DNA from: Myxococcales bacterium
Lineage (GTDB): Bacteria; Myxococcota_A; Polyangia; Polyangiales; Ga0077539
DNA: 59,876 nucleotides
NCBI GenBank assembly: GCA_030652255.1
Contig: JAUSAZ010000186.1
Location: 1-59,876 of the forward strand
Direction of reading: 5' to 3'
Both the position numbers and the translations under genes were made by a program. The notes under the pieces were generated by a model that was not told the origin of the DNA, ran no database searches, and worked only from the letters and a program-made list of their open reading frames with translations. This document shows positions 25,181 through 32,573 of this stretch, in pieces (position 1 is the first letter of the stretch; each line of letters starts with the position of its first letter).

Positions 25181-26068
25181 CTACGGCGTCGACACCCCGC
25201 CGGAGCCCACGCAGTCCTTCGCGAAATCCACCACCCGCGCGGCCAGCCGGACGGGCTGCTCCAGCTGCGGCGCGTGGCCGAAGCCCTCGGGCTCCTCGAC
25301 CACCGTCTGGGCTGGCAGGTGCTGGCGAAACCACGCCAGCGCCGAGGCCGGCAGCAGCCGCTCGGAGCGGCCCCACAGCAGCAGGATGGGCATCGTCAGC
25401 GCGGCGAGCGCGTCGGGCGTGGGCGAGTGCTCGGGCGTGGCGCTCGCGAGGATCTCCCGCACCGCCGGCCGCCGCAGCAGCGCCGGAAACTCATGGGCGA
25501 AGAGCGCCAGGAACCACGGCGGCCGGTGGTACACCCGCTCCAGGAAGCGCCGCGCCTCGGCGGTGGTGTCCAGGTCGAAGGCCGCGACGAGCTCGCGCCA
25601 CTCGTCCGCCGCGAGCTGCGCGCCCGCGGGCGAGACCAGCACCAGCCCGCGCACCCGCTCCGGGCGGCGCAGGGCGTAGCCGAGCGCGACGGCGCCGCCG
25701 AGGGAGTTGCCGAGCACGATCGCGGGCTCGGTGAGCAGCCCGTCGAGCGCGTCGCCCACGACGTCCGCGAGGAGCTCGGGGGTGACGGTGCGCCCCGCGC
25801 CCGCGCCGGCGCTGAAGCCGTGCCCGGGCAGCTCAGGGACGATCACCCGCCGCACGTGGGGCAGCAGGGCGGTGACCATCGGGCCGAAGGATGCGCCGCC
25901 CGCGGCGAGCCCGTGGATCATCACGACGGCCGGGAGCCTGCCCCTCCCGGCGCCGTCGTAGACGTGGAGGTCGACGCCGTGGGCGCGCACGGTGGTGCTC
26001 GCGAGGCCGCGGCGGTGGAGGGCGAAGCGCGCGAGGTGCTCCGCGGCGGGGAGGATGCGTGAGGCCAT
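25181..26068 (-). CDS. Alpha/beta-fold hydrolase
   Basis: 295 aa. The fold shows the oxyanion region 'VVMIHGLAAGGASF', the nucleophile elbow 'VLGNSLGGAVALGYALRR' (G-x-S-x-G with Ser), acid in 'LLLWGRSERLLP' and a final His in 'GFGHAPQLEQP'. The catalytic triad is complete. The length and 'HG..AGG..F' start are typical of esterase/epoxide hydrolase-like enzymes. Its ATG overlaps the stop of the wax-ester-synthase-like gene by one base (TGATG), so the two are translationally coupled and probably act on related lipid or ester substrates. Confidence 0.87.
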   Translation of the reverse strand: MASRILPAAEHLARFALHRRGLASTTVRAHGVDLHVYDGAGRGRLPAVVMIHGLAAGGASFGPMVTALLPHVRRVIVPELPGHGFSAGAGAGRTVTPELLADVVGDALDGLLTEPAIVLGNSLGGAVALGYALRRPERVRGLVLVSPAGAQLAADEWRELVAAFDLDTTAEARRFLERVYHRPPWFLALFAHEFPALLRRPAVREILASATPEHSPTPDALAALTMPILLLWGRSERLLPASALAWFRQHLPAQTVVEEPEGFGHAPQLEQPVRLAARVVDFAKDCVGSGGVSTP

Positions 26069-27351
26069 CAGGCGGGTGCTCCGTCGGGCGCGAGGGGGGA
26101 GACGAGGGCGGCGAGCTCGTCGACGAAGAGGCGGGCGAGGGCCGCGGGCGCGACGCCGAGGTGGGCGTCGGCGAGGACGGTGAGGGACAGCTCGCCGGCG
26201 TACGATGCGACGCTCACGGAGAGGGGAATGGCGCCCGGGGATGGCGCGGCGACGCGCAGCGCGGTGACGGCGCGGCCGCCCAGGTGGAGGGCGACGGGCG
26301 GTCCGGCGACGTTGCTCGCGACGACGGAGGCGCGGCGGGAGAGCAGCCGTACGCCGGCCTGGTGGGCGACGCCGCCGAGGGTGCCGAGGGTCCGCACGAG
26401 GACCCGGCCGAGGGAGAGCCCGGCGCTGGCGCGGGCGCGGCGGGCGTCGTCGCGGACGAGGCGCAGCCGCGCGGCGGGCTCGGCGGCGTGCAGCGGGAGC
26501 TCGACGAAGACCGAGACGAAGCGGTTGCCGAGGTCGCCCGGGAGGCGCGGCAGGGCGACGGGCACGAGGGCATGGAGGGCGTGGAGGGCGGCGGGGTCGA
26601 GCGCGCTGCGGAGGGCGCCGGCGAGGGCGGCGAGGATGAGGTCGTTGACGTGCGCGTCGGCGGCGTGGGCGGCGCGGCGGACGGGCTCGAGGGCCACCGG
26701 GGTCGACCACGCGACACACTTGCGCGGCCCGAGGGGACCGGCGAGGAGCCCGGCGGCGTCGGGGCGCCGGAGCAGGAGGCGGCCGAGCGAGGCGGCGCCG
26801 TGGAGCAGCTCGGCGGGCGGAGGGAGCGAAGATCGGGCGGAGGCGGGCGCCGGGGCCTCGGGCGGGGGCAGCGCGCCGTCGCCCTCGTCGCTCACGGCGA
26901 AGAGCACGCCGAGCAGGGCGCTGCCGTCGGCGATGGCGTGGTGGACGCGCACGACGAGCACGGGCCCGGGGCCGACGCCGTCGAGGAGCCAGGCGCGCCA
27001 CGGCGGGTGGTCGATGGGCAGCGGGAGGCTCGCGAGGTTGGACACCGCGCGGGCGAGGTCGGCCTCGGTGGAGCCGCGGGGCAGCGCGACGCGGGCGACG
27101 TGGCGGTCGAGGGAGAAGTCGGGGTCCTGGCGCCAGCGGGGCGGGTTCCAGGGGAGGTGCGGGAGGTCGATGCGAGCGCGGAAGCGCTCGTGCACCAGGA
27201 GGCGGTCGCGCAGCAGCCGGCGCAGGGTGGCCTGGTCGAGCGGGCCGTCGAGGGGCAGCACCGCGGTGACCACCATCGGGTTGTCGACCGTGCCCATCCA
27301 GAGACGCGCGGCGTCGACCGGGGAGAGCGCGGTGCTGGCGGTGGGTTTCAT
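26068..27351 (-). CDS. Wax ester synthase/diacylglycerol acyltransferase-like protein
   Basis: 427 aa. The acyltransferase active-site motif HH-x3-DG is present ('VRVHHAIADGSALLG', about residue 135). Other family segments: N-terminal 'LSPVDAARLWMG', 'VNDLILAALAGALR', 'VALPRLPGDLGNRFVSVFVELPL' and 'ASNVAGPPVALHLGGR'. These enzymes join acyl-CoA to a fatty alcohol or diacylglycerol at the membrane to make storage lipid. ATG 27351 starts shortly before the conserved 'SPVDA' segment; an in-frame ATG at 27423 adds residues unlike the family. Coupled to the downstream hydrolase, which may remodel or break down the product. Confidence 0.88.
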   Translation of the reverse strand: MKPTASTALSPVDAARLWMGTVDNPMVVTAVLPLDGPLDQATLRRLLRDRLLVHERFRARIDLPHLPWNPPRWRQDPDFSLDRHVARVALPRGSTEADLARAVSNLASLPLPIDHPPWRAWLLDGVGPGPVLVVRVHHAIADGSALLGVLFAVSDEGDGALPPPEAPAPASARSSLPPPAELLHGAASLGRLLLRRPDAAGLLAGPLGPRKCVAWSTPVALEPVRRAAHAADAHVNDLILAALAGALRSALDPAALHALHALVPVALPRLPGDLGNRFVSVFVELPLHAAEPAARLRLVRDDARRARASAGLSLGRVLVRTLGTLGGVAHQAGVRLLSRRASVVASNVAGPPVALHLGGRAVTALRVAAPSPGAIPLSVSVASYAGELSLTVLADAHLGVAPAALARLFVDELAALVSPLAPDGAPA

Positions 27352-27435
27352 GGTGGTCGCGGGTCGATCGATCGACGCTCCGGTGGACAGCATAGCGCCC
27401 GAGGCGCGTCCGACAGGGCCCATCCGCCGCGCGGA

Positions 27436-27464
27436 TTGAAGCTCCGCGGGATGTTCTGTTAGCG
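27436..27464 (+). promoter_or_regulatory. Possible promoter of the RCC1 lipoprotein gene
   Basis: TTGAAG (27436-27441), 17-nt spacer and TTAGCG (27459-27464), ten bases before the ATG at 27474. The -35 is good, the -10 weak; read one base further it is TAGCGT, similar to the TAGGTT of the rho promoter candidate. Confidence 0.3.
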
Positions 27465-27473
27465 TCCCGACCG

Positions 27474-29000
27474 ATGCGAATTGCCTGCGATTTTCCGAAG
27501 GTGGGCGCGCTGCTGGTGGCGCTCGCCGGGTGCACGGGCAACATCGTCACCCCCGACGCCGGGGTGGTCGGGTGCAACGGCCTGGGGCGCAGCCGCTGCG
27601 TCGCGTCGGTCTCCCTCGGGGCGCGCTTCGGCTGCGCGGCGCTCGGCGACCAGACCGTGTGGTGCTGGGGTCGCAACGACGAGAGCCAGCTCGGATACGA
27701 GTCCAACGACCTGTGCCCCGAGCGCCTGTCCAACGGGCAGACGCGCTCCGTCGCCTGTCACATGTACCCGTTGCAGGTGACCGGGCTCGCGGGCGCCACG
27801 GCCGTGAGCGCGGGCGGCGCCCACGCCTGCGCGCTGCGCACCGCCGGCGATGTCCGCTGCTGGGGCAGCAACACCCGCGGGCAGCTGGGCAACGGATCGA
27901 CGCTCCCCAGCCGCGCGCCCGTCGCCGTCGCGGGGCTCCCCGCGGTCACCTCCCTCGCCGCGGGCGCGGGCCACACCTGCGCGGTCGTCGAGGGGGGACA
28001 GGTGTTCTGCTGGGGCGCCAACGAGCGCGGGCAGCTCGGGGTCGAGGCCGCCCCCGACCGCTGCGGCGCCGAAGGAGCGACGACGCCCTGCGCGCGCTCG
28101 CCGGTGCAGGTCGCCGAGCTCGCCGAGGCCGTCGAGGTCGTGGCCGGCGACGCGCACACCTGCGTGCGAACCGCCTGGGGGGGCGTGCAGTGCTGGGGCA
28201 CCAACACCGACGCGCAGCTCGGCGCGGGGACGGCCGGCGCCATGCCCTCGCCCCGGCCGCGCACCGTGCTGCTCGGCACGGCGTTCCTGCGGGGGGTTCG
28301 CGCCCTGGCCGCGGGCGGCGACCACACCTGCGCCCTGCGCGACGACGGCGCCGTGCTCTGCTGGGGAAGGCACGACCGGGGGCAGCTCGGCGTGGCGGTT
28401 CCGGAGGACTTCGCACCTTGCGCGCACGCGTGCATCGCCACCGCGGTGCCCATCGTCGGCTACGAGGGCACGCCGACCATCGAGGAGCCCGACGCGGGCT
28501 TCGAGGAGCCCTTCGGCGACGCGTCGACCCCGATGGACGCCACCACCCCGCGTGACACAGGTGGCCCGACGGACGCCGGGGTCCCGCGCGACGGGGTGGC
28601 CGACGACGACGCGACGGACGACGCCCCCGATGTGGTCGACCTCCGGCGCGACGTGCCGCTCCCCCCGGCGCCCACGGTGACGGCGATCTCCGCGGGCGGG
28701 GCCTTCAGCTGCATCGCGCTCAGCGACCGCACGCTCCGCTGCTGGGGCACCAACCGCACCTACGAGCTCGGCAACGGGCGGATGAACGAGGGCGGCCCGG
28801 TGCTGACCACGGTGATCGCGTCGCCGGGCTCGGCGTCGACCAACCCCCTCCAAGGGGTGCTGCGGGTCGAGTCCGGGGCGGCGACCTCGTGCGCGCTGCT
28901 GCTCGACCGCAGCGTGAAGTGCTGGGGCACCAACGAGGGCGGCGCGCTCGGCGTGGGCGACGTGTCCGAGCGCAACGGCCCCGTCCCGGTGACGTGGTAG
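27474..29000 (+). CDS. RCC1-repeat lipoprotein with interrupted seven-blade propeller
   Basis: 508 aa. Lipoprotein signal ends 'LLVALAGC'. Seven RCC1-type blades can be counted from the recurring 'AGG-x-HTCAL-x2-DG-x-V-x-CWG-x-N-x2-GQLG' pattern, which would close a beta-propeller. Between blades five and six (about residues 335-400) lies an acidic, Pro-rich unstructured insertion ('EEPDAGFEEPFGDAS', 'DDDATDDAPD'), the type of sequence that in neighbouring lipoproteins follows the lipobox instead. RCC1 propellers in bacteria serve in protein binding, for example the beta-lactamase inhibitor BLIP-II. Location: outer or inner membrane surface. Ligand unknown. Confidence 0.87.
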   Translation: MRIACDFPKVGALLVALAGCTGNIVTPDAGVVGCNGLGRSRCVASVSLGARFGCAALGDQTVWCWGRNDESQLGYESNDLCPERLSNGQTRSVACHMYPLQVTGLAGATAVSAGGAHACALRTAGDVRCWGSNTRGQLGNGSTLPSRAPVAVAGLPAVTSLAAGAGHTCAVVEGGQVFCWGANERGQLGVEAAPDRCGAEGATTPCARSPVQVAELAEAVEVVAGDAHTCVRTAWGGVQCWGTNTDAQLGAGTAGAMPSPRPRTVLLGTAFLRGVRALAAGGDHTCALRDDGAVLCWGRHDRGQLGVAVPEDFAPCAHACIATAVPIVGYEGTPTIEEPDAGFEEPFGDASTPMDATTPRDTGGPTDAGVPRDGVADDDATDDAPDVVDLRRDVPLPPAPTVTAISAGGAFSCIALSDRTLRCWGTNRTYELGNGRMNEGGPVLTTVIASPGSASTNPLQGVLRVESGAATSCALLLDRSVKCWGTNEGGALGVGDVSERNGPVPVTW

Positions 29001-29052
29001 ACGGTCGGTGGCATCTCTCGATCGTCGTCGGTGGTCTTGTCGGATGGAGGCG

Positions 29053-30660
29053 ATGATGCGGCGAGTCGCGCTTGGGCAGTATCGACGGCCGGTGGTGATG
29101 GCCCTGGTGGCGCTCGGGGCCTCGTGCGCGACCACCGCCGACGAGGACGAGGGCGTCGCCTGGCGCCCCCCCGTCGACGCGGGCCTGGAGACCGTCGGGC
29201 GCTGCGCGCCGGGCCTGGCGTCGGCGCAGTTTCGCGCGGAGGTGACGCCGCCGGAGTTCATGGTCCCGGGCGCCCGCGCGCGGGTGAGCGTGACCTTCGA
29301 CAACTGCTCCGGGGCCCCGTGGCCGGCGGGGGAGTTCTCCCTCGTCCCGGCGCCGGGCACCGCGGGCGCGTTCGGGGTGCCGCGCGTGGCGCTCCCGGAG
29401 GACGTGCCCGACGGGGCTCGGGTGACGATCCCCTTCGAGGTGCAGGCGCCGCGGGAGAGCGGCGTGTACGCGTACTCCTGGGCCATCGCGCGGGGCGGCG
29501 CCGAGACCCTCCAGCAGTACTCGCCGCCGCGGCAGGTGACCGTCCAGGACTCCGCGGACTGCACCGTCGCCGGCCCCGCGGCGCGCTTCCGCAGCCAGTC
29601 GGCGCCAGGGGCCTTCATCGGGCTGGGCGAGGCCATCCGCGGCACGGTCACCCTCGCCAACTGCGGCGCCGAGACCTGGACCCGCGACGGCGGCTTCTAC
29701 CTCGCCTCGGCGCTGCCCGGGGGGCAGTCGCACTGGGGCACGACGCGGGTCGAGCTGCCGCGGGACGTGCCCTTCGGCTCGGAGGTGACGCTGACCATCG
29801 AGGGCACCGCGCCGGGGACGCCCGGCCGCTACGGATACACCTGGGTGATGCAGAAGGCGTCCGAGCGCATCGGCGAGGCCACCCCGGAGGTGCGCATCAC
29901 GGCGCTGCCGCGGGGCGACTGCAACGGCGGGGGCACCCCGTCGCGCTTCGTCGGTCAGAACGCCCCCAGCGTGATGGACCCCAACCAGGGCGCCGACGCC
30001 GACATCACCTTCGCCAACTGCAGCGACGACGTGTGGGACTCTTCCTACCGCATCAACGCCGCGGCCCCCGCCGGGGACGGGCGCTGGGGCGCTGGCAACA
30101 TCGGGTTCCCGCTCGACGTGGGCCCGGGCTTCCGGCTGACGGTGCCCTTCCGCATCCGGGCGCCGGGCGACGCGGGCAACCACCCCTATCGCTGGGTGGT
30201 CACCCGCGCCGGCACCGACATCGCGCAGCCCTCGCCCGAGCGCACCATCAACGTCCGGGTCATCGACACCGCCGGGCCGTGCATGGCGAGGCCCGTCGTG
30301 GGCAACGTGACCAGCCCCTACGGCTGGCGCGTGCACCCCATCACCGGCGCCTGGCGGCTGCACACGGGCATCGATTTCGGGGCGCGCTCGGGAACGCACA
30401 TCCACGCCTGCCGCGGCGGCACCGTGGTGCGGGCCAACTGGTACGGCGGCTACGGCAACGCGATCATCATCGACCACGGCGGCGGGATGCAGACCCTCTA
30501 CGCGCACCAGAGCGGCTTCGCCGTCGGCGCGGGCAGCCGCGTGGCGGCGGGGCAGCACATCGGCTACGTCGGGAGCACGGGCAACTCCACGGGGCCGCAC
30601 CTGCACTTCGAGGTGTACATCAACGGGCGCACCGTGAACCCCGCGCAGGGCTACCTGTAG
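29053..30660 (+). CDS. M23 peptidase-domain lipoprotein with three NBR1-type Ig domains
   Basis: 535 aa. Signal peptide of lipoprotein type ('MALVALGASC'). Three repeated Ig-like domains of the NBR1 (FW) type cover about residues 35-385, each with a Trp strand ('APWPAGEF', 'ETWTRDGGF', 'DVWDSSYR') and a 'V.IPFEVQAP..G.Y.Y.W' closing strand. The C-terminal M23 domain (about 395-535) has zinc ligands in 'HPITGAWRLHTGIDFG' and 'PHLHFEV' and the usual 'TLYAHQSGFAV' strand, so it should be an active glycyl-glycine-type or D,L-endopeptidase on peptidoglycan. ATG 29053/29056 follow GGAGG; an upstream ATG at 29044 is possible. The gene lies 52 bp after the RCC1 gene. Confidence 0.88.
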   Translation: MMRRVALGQYRRPVVMALVALGASCATTADEDEGVAWRPPVDAGLETVGRCAPGLASAQFRAEVTPPEFMVPGARARVSVTFDNCSGAPWPAGEFSLVPAPGTAGAFGVPRVALPEDVPDGARVTIPFEVQAPRESGVYAYSWAIARGGAETLQQYSPPRQVTVQDSADCTVAGPAARFRSQSAPGAFIGLGEAIRGTVTLANCGAETWTRDGGFYLASALPGGQSHWGTTRVELPRDVPFGSEVTLTIEGTAPGTPGRYGYTWVMQKASERIGEATPEVRITALPRGDCNGGGTPSRFVGQNAPSVMDPNQGADADITFANCSDDVWDSSYRINAAAPAGDGRWGAGNIGFPLDVGPGFRLTVPFRIRAPGDAGNHPYRWVVTRAGTDIAQPSPERTINVRVIDTAGPCMARPVVGNVTSPYGWRVHPITGAWRLHTGIDFGARSGTHIHACRGGTVVRANWYGGYGNAIIIDHGGGMQTLYAHQSGFAVGAGSRVAAGQHIGYVGSTGNSTGPHLHFEVYINGRTVNPAQGYL

Positions 30661-30695
30661 TACCTTTCCACAGGGGACTTGAAGGCTTGAGCGGA

Positions 30696-31002
30696 GCACC
30701 CGCGAGGTGGCTCCGCGAGGTGTCTCCGCGCTCGTTGGGGGGTACCGCTGCGACTGCGTCGGGGGAGAAGAACCGCAAGGGGCGCAAGGGGCGCAAGGGA
30801 GAGTTCTGACGGCGTTGACGCTTCGGTCTCGCGAGAGGGTCTCCAGGAGCGATGCCGGTCGCCGACACGAGGAGAGTGCTTCGAGCGCCTGCCCGCCCAA
30901 CGCCACCTTATCTCCCTTGCGACCCTTGCGACCCTTGCGGTTCTTCTCCCCCGACGCAGCCGTAGCGGTCCCCCAACGAGCGCGGAGACACCTCGCGGGT
31001 GC
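30696..31002. repeat. Inverted-repeat element D
   Basis: The 401-bp space between the M23 gene and the MurE-like pseudogene has no credible gene. Bases 30696-30801 and 30911-31002 are imperfect reverse complements about 90 bp long; the left arm carries a short extra segment. Each arm contains CGCAAGGG-type octamers repeated three times next to the conserved stretch GTCGGGGGAGAAGAACCGC. Different in sequence from elements A and B. Function unknown. Confidence 0.8.
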
Positions 31003-31061
31003 ACCCCCTCGGAGGGCCAGAGGGGGCCGCTGGTCCGACGCACTCGGCCGTCACTCGCGGG

Positions 31062-31909
31062 TCACTTGTGCGTCAGGATGAGCAGCTCCACCTCGTCGCC
31101 CGTCCGCTGGAAGTAGAGCGACGTCGCCTGGCCGGCGATCGTCTCCCCGGCCACGACGTCGCAGTGTCCGGCGCTGAAGTCCACGACGTTGCACGCCCCC
31201 TTCACGCAGTGGATCACGCAGGGCGGCGGCTCACCGTAGTTGATCTCGAAGGTCTCGCCGCCTCGGAGCATGAGGCGGGTTAGTCGCGTCGTTCCCGTGT
31301 CGTCCAGCGCCTCGAATGTCACGTTGCGCCAAGGTGGGGCCCGCGGCGTGGGGACCACCAGTCGTAGCCCGCGTGCGCTGGGCGCCGTCGACACGTCGGT
31401 GGGACCGGAGAGGCGGTCTTCGAGGGCGGCGAGGGCAGTCTCCCGGTCGTCGTCGGAGGGATCCGCGACTCGGTGAGGGCCTCGCGCGCGTCCCGCGATG
31501 ACGACCGCGTCATCGGGCCGCGCGAACTCGATCGCGCGCTCGATCGCGGTGCGCCGGTCGGGCGTCACGATGAAGTCGTCGCGGTAGGGGGCGCGGCCCC
31601 TTGCGTCGCAGAATCCGTGCGCGCGCAGGGCGCTGGCGAGCTCGCGCGTGCGCTCCGCCGCTCCGCTGTCCCCGGCGCGATCCCCGGCGACGTAAGCGAC
31701 CGTCGCTCCCCGCGCGACGACCACGCCCCCCAGGTCGGAGCGCGGGGAGCGCCGAGATCGACGTCGCAGGCGAGGACGCACACCACCCGCCCCTCGGTGG
31801 CGGCGCGCGCAAGGGCGAGCGACCGGGCGAGGTCGTCGGGATGGTGCGCATCGGCCGCCACGAACACGTCGAAGGGGAGAGTGCCGTTCGTGGGTTTCAG
31901 GCGCTCCAT
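31062..31909 (-). pseudogene. Frameshifted MurE C-terminal-domain-like gene with cupin-like tail
   Basis: ATG 31909 opens 'MERLKPTNGTLPFDVFVAAD', then 'AHHPDDLARSLALARAATEGRVVCVLACDVD', which resembles the start of the MurE C-terminal domain (family form FVDYAHTPDAL..ALR). About 55 codons in, near 31735-31745, the similarity continues in another frame: 'DLGGVVVARGATVAYVAGD', 'VTPDRRTAIERAIEFARPDDAVVIAGRARG' (MurE form DRR-x-AI-x2-AI..D-V-x-IAGKGHE, with the GKGHE motif lost). The rest, in that second frame, ends in a cupin-like domain ('LMLRGGETFEINYGEPP', 'VVAGETIAGQA'). N-terminal and ATP-binding Mur domains are absent. One missing base would explain it; it may be a decayed gene or an assembly error. 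Each piece was split over sentences to show its key residues only. Confidence 0.55.
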
Positions 31910-31991
31910 GACGGGAAGTGTACCCGGTCGCGCCTTGGGTACGTGGTCTTGGCCCGGCCCCGGCGTTCGGTGGAGATCGCTCGCGCGGCGC

Positions 31992-32552
31992 TCACTCCAC
32001 CTTCGCGCGGGCGAACCTCCGCCACGCCTCGGGCAGCCGCATCCCCATCACCTTCTCGGTGCCGGCCTCGTCGAGCACCACGAAGGAGAACATCCCGCGG
32101 TACATCTCCTCGCCCGACTGGTGGAGGCGCACGTCGATCTTCAGGGTGCGCGCGTTCTCGCTCACGATGGTCGCCCGGCCCTGCACCTCGACCCCGATGC
32201 GAATGGGCTTGAGCAGCCGCGCCGTGATGGCCCCAGTGAAGCCGAACTGCTTGCGCACGGCGATGACCACCCAGCCCGCGAGCTCGTCGGCCAGGGTGGT
32301 GACCAGGCCGCCGTGCATCACCCCCGCGGGGCCCTGGAATTCCGGCGGGGCGGTGTAGCGCACGGTCACTGCGCGGCCCTCGCGCACGGGCTTGAGCTTC
32401 ATGCCGAAGGGGTTGCTCGGCGAGCACCCGAAGCAGGGCTGGTCGTCGCCGAAGATCGACCCGTCGAGGGCCTCGATGTCGTGGTCGTGGGCGTGGTCGT
32501 GCGCGGCGTGGTGGTGGCCGTGCGGGGCGTGGGGCTTGTGCTCGTGGCTCAT
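31992..32552 (-). CDS. PaaI-type hotdog thioesterase with His-rich N-terminus
   Basis: 186 aa. The hotdog fold is shown by 'PPEFQGPAGVMHGGLVTTLADELAGW' split around the catalytic region (Asp/Glu in 'LADELAG' on the central helix) and strands 'TARLLKPIRIGVEVQGRA' and 'YRGMFSFVVLD'. The lead segment 'PCFGCSPSNPFGMKLK' is common in this subfamily. The first 25 residues are unusually His-rich ('HEHKPHAPHGHHHAAHDHAHDHD'-like pattern, given here in part: HGHHHAAHDHAHDHD) and could bind metal. Family enzymes hydrolyse acyl-CoA thioesters. Stands alone between the MurE-like remnant and the outer-membrane gene. Confidence 0.85.
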   Translation of the reverse strand: MSHEHKPHAPHGHHHAAHDHAHDHDIEALDGSIFGDDQPCFGCSPSNPFGMKLKPVREGRAVTVRYTAPPEFQGPAGVMHGGLVTTLADELAGWVVIAVRKQFGFTGAITARLLKPIRIGVEVQGRATIVSENARTLKIDVRLHQSGEEMYRGMFSFVVLDEAGTEKVMGMRLPEAWRRFARAKVE

Positions 32553-32573
32553 CGGCGCCCATTTACTACGGGC

